In this document: positions 33,953 to 40,715 of the stretch, piece after piece | Layout of the letters: each line of letters starts with the position of its first letter | How positions within the stretch are numbered: position 1 is the first letter of the stretch | Assembly: GCA_035605695.1 (NCBI GenBank) | Contig: DATNGZ010000064.1 | Span: 1 to 64,000, forward strand | DNA: 64,000 nt | Direction of reading: 5' to 3' | Source of the DNA: VRUE01 sp035605695 | Lineage (GTDB): Bacteria; Actinomycetota; Thermoleophilia; Solirubrobacterales; 70-9 | The notes under the pieces: generated by a model | Seen by the model: only the letters and a program-made list of their open reading frames with translations | The model's database searches: none | Told to the model about the DNA's origin: nothing | Program-made: the position numbers and the translations under genes

Positions 33953-34483
33953 TTAGTCCTCGGCCTCTTCTCCGCTGGGCTGCAGCGCGTACCACTCGGC
34001 CCCGAAGGAGGAGAAGTCGTTGCCCTTGGCGTCGCCGGGCTTCTTGTCTTCGACGAAGGTGTAGAGCGGATGACCGGCGTAGGTGACTTGCGTCGTACCG
34101 TCTTTGCGTTCGGTGGTTCCCAGTTTCGAGGCCATCGCGCCTTCGCCGGCCTGCGGCTTGCCTTCGCTGAGTATGGGTGGCCAAACCTGCGCGCAGCCGC
34201 CGTAACAGGCTGAGGTCGTGCCCTTGTCCTTGTGGAAGTCGTAGAGGGTGAAGCCTTTGGAGTCGACGATGATCTTGCCCAGCTTGGGCGCGCTTGCCGC
34301 CGTGATCACGGCGGCGGTGCCTTCCGCCGAGGCGGGCTTGGTCGAGGCGGCCTTGGTCGATTCTTCGCCGGAGCCGTAGGCGCCGGCAGAGCTCGAGCTG
34401 CCGTCGTTGCTGCTTCCGCAGCCGGCTATTGCCAGCATCGCGATCAGCGCTAGGGCGGCGAATGCGGGAAAGGTCCTCTTCAC
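33953..34483 (-). CDS. Lipoprotein with COG4315-type repeats, third gene of ECF sigma operon
   Basis: 176 residues. Lipobox AIAGC gives lipid-anchored Cys near 22, followed by a Ser/Gly/Ala tether. Two copies of the secreted Y-x-(F/W/Y)-x-x-D motif are present (FTLYDFHKDKG near 78 and HPLYTFVEDKKPGD near 142), separated by ACYGGCAQVWPPIL with a Cys pair. The ATGA overlap with the anti-sigma gene couples expression to the sigma operon, so it is a likely target or sensor of the envelope response. Function of this lipoprotein group is unknown. Confidence 0.85.
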   Translation of the reverse strand: MKRTFPAFAALALIAMLAIAGCGSSNDGSSSSAGAYGSGEESTKAASTKPASAEGTAAVITAASAPKLGKIIVDSKGFTLYDFHKDKGTTSACYGGCAQVWPPILSEGKPQAGEGAMASKLGTTERKDGTTQVTYAGHPLYTFVEDKKPGDAKGNDFSSFGAEWYALQPSGEEAED

Positions 34484-35187
34484 GTCGATTCCTCCTCTTG
34501 GGTTTGCTTGCGCAGGGCTGTGTCGCCGGCGCCAATCGGCGCGACGAAGGTTCGATCGCCGGCATGGACGACGAGGGCTTTGGCGCGGGAGAGGTCGAGC
34601 GCGGCGCTGAGCACGGCCGAGGCGTCGCCTCCCCAGCGGTAGCGGAAGGTGCCGGCGGAGACGTCGCGGCCACCCGGCCCGCGCATGTACACCCGGCAGA
34701 GCGTGCCCGAACGGATGCCCTTCACGTACATGTGGATCTCGGTGCCGTAGGCCTGCGGTTCCAGCGCCGCGGCGATTTTCACCCCGGACGGCAGCGAGCG
34801 GAAGGAGACGTGCTGCTCGGGGCTGCTGCCGTCGCCGCTGGAGAGGATGAAGATCGCGAGGACGGCTGCGGCCGCTGCCGCAGCAGCGCCGCTGAGCCCG
34901 AAGCCGAGGCGAAGTCGCCGCTGCCGGCGCTTCGAGCGCCGCTCGGCATCAATCGTCGCCGCGATCCGCTTGCCCAGTTCCGGCGGCGGCATGGGGGCCG
35001 GGCCGAAGCGCTCGGGGTCGGCGTGGGGGAGCAGGCTGGCGACCGAGCCGAGCGCGGCGGCCTCGGCGCGGCAGGCCGGGCAGCCCTCGAGGTGGCCCTC
35101 CAGGCTCACCCGCTCCTCGTCGGTAAGGTGCCCGAGCGCGTAGGCGCCCAGGGCCTCACGCCATTCGCGGCAACGCTCAGTCTTCAT
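34480..35187 (-). CDS. Anti-sigma factor with zf-HC2 zinc-binding domain
   Basis: 235 residues. The N-terminal ZAS domain is CREWREALGAYALGHLTDEERVSLEGHLEGCPACRAE with the Cys-x2-Cys at about 36-39 and a His at about 32. One transmembrane helix follows (AAAAAAAAVLAIFIL, about 99-116), then an extracytoplasmic domain of about 115 residues resembling anti-sigma-K domains (YGTEIHMYVKGIRSGTLCRVYM). It should hold the ECF sigma factor at the membrane until a signal arrives. It overlaps sigma gene and lipoprotein gene on both sides. Confidence 0.9.
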   Translation of the reverse strand: MKTERCREWREALGAYALGHLTDEERVSLEGHLEGCPACRAEAAALGSVASLLPHADPERFGPAPMPPPELGKRIAATIDAERRSKRRQRRLRLGFGLSGAAAAAAAAVLAIFILSSGDGSSPEQHVSFRSLPSGVKIAAALEPQAYGTEIHMYVKGIRSGTLCRVYMRGPGGRDVSAGTFRYRWGGDASAVLSAALDLSRAKALVVHAGDRTFVAPIGAGDTALRKQTQEEEST

Positions 35188-35686
35188 AGCCCATCTCCTC
35201 GAGCACTACCCGCAGCGCGCGCAGGCCGTAGTAGACGCGGCTCTTCACCGTTCCCTCGGGGACGCCGAGCTCCGCGGCGACCTCGGCGTAGGGGCGGCCG
35301 CGGTAGTAGGTCTCGACCAGCACGCGGCGATGATCCTCGCCGATCCTGCGCATCGCCTCCTCGATCTGCCAGGAGAGCAGCGCCTCGTCGAAAGGCTCGA
35401 CCGAGGGCTCGATGCCGCCCTCGGCGACGGATGGCCGGGAGCTGCGAGCGCGGCCGAGGTCGATGACGACGTTGCGCAGGATCGCGAACAGCCAGGTGCG
35501 CAGCGAACCGATCTGTGGATCGAAGCGCTCGCCGGCCCGCCAGGCCCGCAGGAAGGTCTCCTGCACGGCCTCTTCGGCGAGGCCGGGGTCGGCCAGGGAT
35601 CGCACGGCAAATCCGTAGAGCTCGGCAGCGTGGGCCGAGTAGGCCTCGCGCACATCCCGCTCGTGGGTCAAAGCTCCAGAGGACAT
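35177..35686 (-). CDS. ECF-family RNA polymerase sigma factor
   Basis: 169 residues: region 2 (LAEEAVQETFLRAWRAGERFDPQ, then SLRTWLFAILRNVVIDLGRAR) and region 4 (RRIGEDHRRVLVETYYRGRPYAEVAAELGVPEGTVKSRVYYGLRAL), joined by a 25-residue linker, with no region 1 or 3. The family pairs with zinc-dependent anti-sigma factors, and that gene follows with an 11-nt overlap. Target genes unknown; autoregulation of the operon is usual. Confidence 0.94.
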   Translation of the reverse strand: MSSGALTHERDVREAYSAHAAELYGFAVRSLADPGLAEEAVQETFLRAWRAGERFDPQIGSLRTWLFAILRNVVIDLGRARSSRPSVAEGGIEPSVEPFDEALLSWQIEEAMRRIGEDHRRVLVETYYRGRPYAEVAAELGVPEGTVKSRVYYGLRALRVVLEEMGYED

Positions 35687-35729
35687 TCAGTCCGGGATAC
35701 GCGTGATAGCTGGTCCTGGTTCAGAAAAC

Positions 35730-35760
35730 GAGCCCCGCGTAGCAGCGCTACGTGGGGCTC
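35730..35760 (-). terminator. Hairpin terminator after the small zinc protein gene
   Basis: GAGCCCC-x-CGTAGC / GCTACG-x-GGGGCTC forms a 14-position stem with one mismatch and an AGC triloop. On the minus strand it is followed by GTTTTCT, so it can end transcription of the small gene at 35827-35973. The apical TAGC-GCT-GCTA resembles the inner hairpin of repeat family E. Confidence 0.65.
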
Positions 35761-35826
35761 GGAGAGGGGCCGTATCCGCGCAGCGCCAGCGGCCTCAGCC
35801 AGGCCGCGATCATTTCCGTTTCGTCG

Positions 35827-35973
35827 CTACTCCATTTTTCCGATCTTGAAGATTTTCGTGCCGCAGTCGGGGCACGTACCTTGGATCGCCGGGCGACCGT
35901 TCTTCATCGTCACCTGTTTGGCGTCTTTGATCTCGACCTTCTTTCGCTCCTTGACGCAGTAACCCTCGGGCAT
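35827..35973 (-). CDS. Small zinc-ribbon protein (DUF5679-like)
   Basis: A 48-residue gene: MPEGYCVKERKKVEIKDA at the start, a T-M-K-N-G-R-P-A turn, then TCPDCGTKIFKIGKME. Cys6 plus the CPDC pair (35 and 38) form a short metal site. AAAGGACGG lies 8 nt before the ATG, and a hairpin terminator follows. This small family, common in actinobacteria and related phyla, has no known role. Sequence and gene signals together make it convincing despite its size. Confidence 0.82.
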   Translation of the reverse strand: MPEGYCVKERKKVEIKDAKQVTMKNGRPAIQGTCPDCGTKIFKIGKME

Positions 35974-36095
35974 CGCTAGCCGTCCTTTCACTGCCTTGGC
36001 GGCAGAGCTCGCGGTCGTCGCGAGATCGAATTGCGGCGAATGTAACGCAGTCAGGGGACGATGAGGAGAAAGATTGTGCCTTTCGGCACGAGTAG

Positions 36096-36347
36096 CTACC
36101 TGGCCTGGAGTTCGCCTTCGAGGCTCCCGACCTTCGTTTCGAGCGCTTCGATCCTGGTCGTCAGTTCGCTTTGCAGGGCCTGCGCATCGGCTTCGCTGAT
36201 CTGGTTGTTCTGGGCATCGACGCCGAGGTAGATGCCGGCCGCCGCGCCGCCGACCGCGATCGCGACCAGGACGAGAAAGACACGCGTGCGCATCGCGAGC
36301 TTGCGCTCAACCTCCCCGATCCACGCCCGCAGCCCGTCCAGCGACAT
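36096..36347 (-). CDS. Small single-pass membrane protein with coiled-coil tail
   Basis: 83 residues. A short cytosolic N-terminus is followed by a membrane helix (VFLVLVAIAVGGAAAGIYLGV, about 23-43) and an extracytoplasmic coiled coil (ADAQALQSELTTRIEALETKVGSLEGELQ). No family recognised. The heptad pattern in the tail and clear ATG at 36347 support a real gene. It is divergent from the thiolase gene across about 80 bp. Confidence 0.7.
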   Translation of the reverse strand: MSLDGLRAWIGEVERKLAMRTRVFLVLVAIAVGGAAAGIYLGVDAQNNQISEADAQALQSELTTRIEALETKVGSLEGELQAR

Positions 36348-36427
36348 GCCCCTAACTTAGAGCCTGTGTCCGATCCACTACCCTGCGGCCCGCACTTCCC
36401 GACCCCCCGCCTTCAAGGAGACCCCGC

Positions 36428-37588
36428 ATGCCCGAGGCAGTAATCGTCGACACCATCCGCACCCCGATTGGCCGCGCCTTCAAGGGCTCGCTGGCCCAGC
36501 TGCGCCCCGAGGAGATGGGCGCTTTCGTGGTCGACCAGCTGCTCGCGCGCAACCCGGAGGTCGATCCGGCCCTGATCGAGGACCTCTTCTGCGGCGTCGG
36601 CATGCCGCAGGGCCTCGAGGCTTTCAACATCGGGCGGATCATCTCGCTGCTCTCCGAGAAGCTGCCGCAGACCGTCAACGGCGTCACCGTCTCGCGCTAC
36701 TGCTCCTCCAGCCTCGACGCGATCCGCCACGCCGGCAACGCGATCAAGGCCGGCGAGGGCGACGTCTACATCGCCGCCGGGGTGGAGTGGGTCAGCCGCT
36801 TCAACGAGCGCACCGAGCCGGCCGGCGCCGATGACCGCAACCCGAACCTGATCGGCGAGAACGGCCAGCCCAACGCCTATATCGACATGGGCCTGACCGC
36901 GGTCAACGTCGCCAACCACTACGAGGTCAGCCGCGCCGACATGGACAAGATCGCGCAGCGCTCGCAGGAACTGGCCGTCCAGTCCCAGGAGGACGGCTTC
37001 TTCGACCGCGAAATCGTGCCGGTGACGCTGCCCGACGGCACCGAGGTCGCCAAGGACGACGGCCCGCGCGCCTCCTCGACCCTGGAGAAGCTGAGTCAGC
37101 TGCCCGAGGCCTTCGGCGGCGGCGGCGTAACCGCCGGCAACTCCTGCCCGCTCAACGATGGCGCCGCGGCGGTGCTGCTGATGAGCGACACCAAGGCAAA
37201 GGAGCTGGGCCTGACCCCGCGCGCCCGCATTGTCACAGCGGCGACCTGGGGCAACGAGCCCGAGTACATGGGCGTGGCCCCGATCGGCGCGATCAAAAAG
37301 GTGCTCGATCGCTCCGGGATGACGATGGACGACGTCGGCACGGTCGAGCTCAACGAGGCCTTCGCCGCCCAGGTGATTCCGATCATGGATGAGTGCGACA
37401 TTCCGCTCGAGAAGCTCAACACCCACGGCGGCGCGATCGCCCTCGGCCACCCCTTCGGCATGACCGGCGCCCGCATGATGGGCACCCTGCTCAACGTGAT
37501 GGAGACCGACGACCACCAGGTAGGCATCGAGACCATGTGCGTCGCCGGCGGCCAGGGTAAGGCCATGTTGGTTGAACGCGTGGGCTGA
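36428..37588 (+). CDS. Acetyl-CoA C-acyltransferase (thiolase)
   Basis: 386 residues, the biosynthetic/degradative thiolase fold. The first active-site Cys is in TVSRYCSSSLDAIRHAGNAI (near 92), the His in LNTHGGAIALGHPFGMTGARM (near 340) and the second Cys in ETMCVAGGQGKAMLVE (near 370). It cleaves 3-ketoacyl-CoA with CoA or condenses two acyl-CoA. Downstream lie enoyl-CoA hydratase, a flavin monooxygenase and a thioesterase, suggesting a small acyl-CoA or ketone-degrading set, though a repeat (37601-37740) separates it from them. Confidence 0.93.
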   Translation: MPEAVIVDTIRTPIGRAFKGSLAQLRPEEMGAFVVDQLLARNPEVDPALIEDLFCGVGMPQGLEAFNIGRIISLLSEKLPQTVNGVTVSRYCSSSLDAIRHAGNAIKAGEGDVYIAAGVEWVSRFNERTEPAGADDRNPNLIGENGQPNAYIDMGLTAVNVANHYEVSRADMDKIAQRSQELAVQSQEDGFFDREIVPVTLPDGTEVAKDDGPRASSTLEKLSQLPEAFGGGGVTAGNSCPLNDGAAAVLLMSDTKAKELGLTPRARIVTAATWGNEPEYMGVAPIGAIKKVLDRSGMTMDDVGTVELNEAFAAQVIPIMDECDIPLEKLNTHGGAIALGHPFGMTGARMMGTLLNVMETDDHQVGIETMCVAGGQGKAMLVERVG

Positions 37589-37600
37589 GGGCCCGCTCCG

Positions 37601-37740
37601 GAAATTTCCCGCGCGCGTCTGGCGGCGGCGGACGCTGCGCGGGGCGGCGTCCTCGGTCGGTTGAATAGCGCTGCTATTCGCCCTCCCTGCGTCCTTGCCC
37701 CGCTTGGTCCGGCGCTCGCCAGCCACGCACGTCAAATTCC
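37601..37740. repeat. Hairpin repeat family E, copy 1
   Basis: About 140 bp with nested stems: GGAAATT near 37600 with AATTCC near 37737, CGTCTGGCG with CGCCAG, and GCGGGGC with GCCCCGC. The conserved core is GGCGTCCTCGGTCG, hairpin GAATAGC-GCT-GCTATTC, then CTCCCTGCGTCCTTG. It fills the space between the thiolase and enoyl-CoA hydratase genes. Stems differ from the copy at 6.55 kb while pairing is kept. Confidence 0.75.
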
Positions 37741-37779
37741 CGAATCGGTCCCTCCGCCTGGTGTTAGTAGGGTCGGAAA

Positions 37780-38691
37780 ATGGAATTCGAAACGGTCACT
37801 TACGAGGTCGAGGGCCGGATTGCTCGCATCACCCTGAACCGGCCGGAGCGTGGCAATGGAATTACGCCGCGCATGCCGGTCGAGCTGACGGCTTGCGTCG
37901 AGCGGGCCAACCTCGACCCCGAGGTGCATGTGATTGCGCTGGCGGGGAATGGCTCCGGGTTCTGCGGTGGTTACGACCTGGTCGCCTCTGCCGAGGGCGA
38001 TATGAGTGAGCTGGGTGGGGTCGAGGCGCCGGCCGGATCGCCGCTTGACCCGGCGACGATCGGGGCCAATCACATGCCTGACTCGAACTGGGACCCGGTC
38101 ACCGACTTCCAGTTCATGTCGCGCAACGTGCGCGGCTTCATGAGCCTCTTTCATTCGGAGAAGCCGGTGCTCTGCAAGGTGCACGGCTATTGCGTCGCCG
38201 GCGGCACCGACATGGCGCTCTGCTCTGACCTGCTGGTGATCGCTGCCGAGGCCAAGATCGGCTACCCGCCGGCGCGGGTCTGGGGTTCGCCGACGACGGC
38301 GATGTGGGCGGCGCGGCTTGGGCCGATGCGGGCCAAGCGGATGCTGTTGACCGGCGACTCGCTGACCGGTACCCAGGCCGAGGAGTGGGGGCTGGCGACC
38401 GAGGCGCCGCCGGCCGCCGACCTGGACGAGCGCTTCGAGCGGCTGCTGGAGCGCGTCGCGCTGATGCCGATCAACCAACTGGTGATGATGAAGATGCTGG
38501 TCAACCAGAGCCTTTACGCCCAAGGCCTGCACCAGACCCAGCTGCTGGGGACCTTCTTCGACGGCATCGCCCGCCACACCGAGGAGGGTCACGGCTTTGT
38601 CCGCCGCGCCGCCGAGTCGGGCTTCAAAGAGGCGGTACGCGAGCGCGATGAGCCCTACGGCGATTTCGGCATGGAGGGGTTTGGCCTGTGA
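37780..38691 (+). CDS. Enoyl-CoA hydratase/isomerase family protein
   Basis: 303 residues, crotonase fold. The oxyanion-hole segments are VIALAGNGSGFCGGYDLVASA (near 55) and HGYCVAGGTDMALCSDLLVIAAEAKIGYPPAR (near 136-166). The first catalytic acidic position of classical hydratases is not obvious, and there is an insert of about 20 residues before DWDPVTDFQFM-like NWDPVTDFQFMSRN, so the reaction may differ from simple hydration. Followed by repeat D2 and the monooxygenase gene, 74 bp apart. Confidence 0.85.
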   Translation: MEFETVTYEVEGRIARITLNRPERGNGITPRMPVELTACVERANLDPEVHVIALAGNGSGFCGGYDLVASAEGDMSELGGVEAPAGSPLDPATIGANHMPDSNWDPVTDFQFMSRNVRGFMSLFHSEKPVLCKVHGYCVAGGTDMALCSDLLVIAAEAKIGYPPARVWGSPTTAMWAARLGPMRAKRMLLTGDSLTGTQAEEWGLATEAPPAADLDERFERLLERVALMPINQLVMMKMLVNQSLYAQGLHQTQLLGTFFDGIARHTEEGHGFVRRAAESGFKEAVRERDEPYGDFGMEGFGL

Positions 38692-38747
38692 GCCCACCAA
38701 TCGTCACGGTGATCTCCGGGTGTTCGATTCCGTGGCGATTGGTGGGC
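38692..38747 (+). repeat. Hairpin repeat family D, copy 2
   Basis: 56 bp starting directly after the enoyl-CoA hydratase stop. Perfect 12-bp arms GCCCACCAATCG/CGATTGGTGGGC (38692-38703, 38736-38747) flank a 32-nt interior with CACGG/CCGTG and TCCGGGTGTTCGATTCC. The arms are unrelated to those of copy 1 except the inner TCG/CGA, so the stem, not its sequence, is conserved. It lies between two co-directional genes. Confidence 0.75.
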
Positions 38748-38764
38748 GAACGCGAGGTGGTTCT

Positions 38765-40252
38765 GTGAGCGCCAAGCAGCGCTCGATCGCGGTAGTCGGC
38801 GGCGGCTTCGGCGGCGTCGGCGCCGCCGTGATGCTGAAGCGCCAGGGCTATGAGGACGTGACCGTCTTCGAGAAGGGCGAGCGCGTCGGCGGCGTCTGGC
38901 AACACAACACGTACCCGGGAGCCGCTTGCGACATCCCCTCCCATCTCTACGAGTACTCCTTTGCGCCCAATCGCTGGTCGCGCCGCTTCTCTCCTGGCCC
39001 CGAGATCCGCGGCTACATCGAGGGCGTCGCCCACCGCTTCGGCGTCTTCGACAAGGTCCGCACCGGCACCGAGGTGAGGAGCGCCCGCTGGAACGACGAG
39101 CGTGGCAAGTGGGTGCTCGAGACCAGCGCTGGTCCGCACGAGGCCGACGTCCTTCTCACCGCTTGTGGGCAGCTCTCGGTTCCGAAGGTGCCAGCGGTGG
39201 CCGGCCTCGACAGCTTTGAAGGCCCGGCCTTCCACACAGCCCAGTGGCGCCACGATGTCGACCTCGCCGGCAAGCGAGTCGCCGTGATCGGCACCGGCTG
39301 CAGCGCGATCCAGGTCGTGCCCGCGATCCAGCCCGAAGTCGCGCAACTCGACGTCTACCAGCGCTCACCCGGTTGGACCTTCCCCAAGGGCGACTTCGAG
39401 TACTCGCCGCGAGCGCGCGCTCTGTTCAAACGCCTGCCTGCCCTGCGCCGCCTCGACCGTGCCTCGGTCCAGGCATTTCAGGAGTTCGGCGCCGCGGCGA
39501 TGACCAGCAAGCCCTGGCTGCTGCCGGTCCTGCGCGCGATCAGCAAACGCCAGATCAGCTCGGCGATAAGTGATCCCGAGCTGCGCCGCAAGGTCACTCC
39601 GACCGACGAGGTCGGCTGCAAGCGGATCATGCTGACCGACGATTGGTATCCGGCCCTGGCCCAGCCCAACGTCGAGCTGGTGACCGAGCGGGTCGGGTCG
39701 GTGACCGCGGATGGGATCCGCGATGCGACCGGATTCGAGCGCCCCGTCGACGCGATCGTCCTCGCCACCGGTTTCGCCAGTCATGATTTCGTCGCGCCGA
39801 TGGAGATCGCCGGCCGCAGTGGTCGCACCCTCGCCGCGGAGTGGAGCGAGGTGGCGCGCGCCTACCTGGGTCTGAGCGTGCCCGGCTTCCCCAACATGTT
39901 CTTGCTCTACGGCCCCAACACGAACGGCGGCACCGGCTCGGTGGTCAACACGCTCGAGTGCGGGATCGGCCACGTGATTGCCGCCTTGGGCGAGATGGAG
40001 CGCTCGCAGGCAGGGCAGATCGAGGTTAGGCCAGAGGCTGCCGAGGACTTCGACCAGGAGCTGCGCGCAGCCCTCGCCAAAACCGTCTGGCACAGCGGCT
40101 GCAGCAACTGGTACGTCGACGAGAACGGCAACGACCCGAGCAACTGGCCATGGCTTTGGAGCACCTATCGGCGACGCACGGAGAAGCTCCAGCCCGGCGC
40201 CTATGCCTTGAGCGCAGCGTCAGCCCCGGTCGCCTCGAGCGCCCTGGGGTAG
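38765..40252 (+). CDS. FAD-dependent monooxygenase (Baeyer-Villiger / FMO-like)
   Basis: 495 residues from a GTG at 38765. FAD-binding GGGFGGVGAAVMLKRQG (near 12) is followed by GVWQHNTYPGAACDIPSHLYEYSF (near 47-70), the Baeyer-Villiger-type NTYPG-CD segment, then the NADPH motif VAVIGTGCSAIQVVPAI (near 172) and a late VLATGF. It should insert oxygen into ketones or hydroxylate a hydrophobic substrate with NADPH. Neighbouring hydratase, thiolase and thioesterase suggest it feeds an acyl-CoA degradation route; substrate unknown. Confidence 0.88.
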   Translation: MSAKQRSIAVVGGGFGGVGAAVMLKRQGYEDVTVFEKGERVGGVWQHNTYPGAACDIPSHLYEYSFAPNRWSRRFSPGPEIRGYIEGVAHRFGVFDKVRTGTEVRSARWNDERGKWVLETSAGPHEADVLLTACGQLSVPKVPAVAGLDSFEGPAFHTAQWRHDVDLAGKRVAVIGTGCSAIQVVPAIQPEVAQLDVYQRSPGWTFPKGDFEYSPRARALFKRLPALRRLDRASVQAFQEFGAAAMTSKPWLLPVLRAISKRQISSAISDPELRRKVTPTDEVGCKRIMLTDDWYPALAQPNVELVTERVGSVTADGIRDATGFERPVDAIVLATGFASHDFVAPMEIAGRSGRTLAAEWSEVARAYLGLSVPGFPNMFLLYGPNTNGGTGSVVNTLECGIGHVIAALGEMERSQAGQIEVRPEAAEDFDQELRAALAKTVWHSGCSNWYVDENGNDPSNWPWLWSTYRRRTEKLQPGAYALSAASAPVASSALG

Positions 40253-40265
40253 GGTCACCGCCGCG

Positions 40266-40715
40266 ATGAGCGAGCCGCCGATCAGCGAGGTGTTTACCCC
40301 CGAGAACGTTCGCGCCTTTATCGGCGGCAGCTTCCCCGGCGACCTCGGGATCGAACCGCTGGAGATCGAGGACTCCTTCGCCAGCGGACGGATCGTCGTC
40401 GACAAGCGCCACCTTCATCCCGGCGGTTACGTCCACGGTGGCGTCTGGACCGCGCTCGGCGACACCGTCGCCGCTTGGGCCACCTTCCGCAACATCCCGC
40501 CGAAGCACAACTTCACCACGATCGAGCTGAAGCTCAATGTCTTCTCGGCCGGCCTCTTGGACGATGAAATCGTCGCTGTCGGCAAGCCCCTTCACGCCGG
40601 TAAGAGCACCGTTGTGATCGAGGTCAAGATCGAGCGGATCAGAGCAGGCGGAGACCCGAAGCTCGCGGCAAACCTGATCGTCACTCAGTTCGTGCTTCCG
40701 CCTCGGGGGGACTGA
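40266..40715 (+). CDS. PaaI-type hotdog-fold thioesterase
   Basis: 149 residues. HPGGYVHGGVWTALGDTVAAWAT (near 52-75) is the PaaI/4-hydroxybenzoyl-CoA thioesterase helix with the catalytic Asp, followed by TTIELKLNVFSAGL. It hydrolyses acyl- or aryl-CoA esters. 13 bp after the monooxygenase, so probably the last gene of that set. Its 3' end overlaps the convergent P-type ATPase gene by 35 bp. Confidence 0.88.
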   Translation: MSEPPISEVFTPENVRAFIGGSFPGDLGIEPLEIEDSFASGRIVVDKRHLHPGGYVHGGVWTALGDTVAAWATFRNIPPKHNFTTIELKLNVFSAGLLDDEIVAVGKPLHAGKSTVVIEVKIERIRAGGDPKLAANLIVTQFVLPPRGD

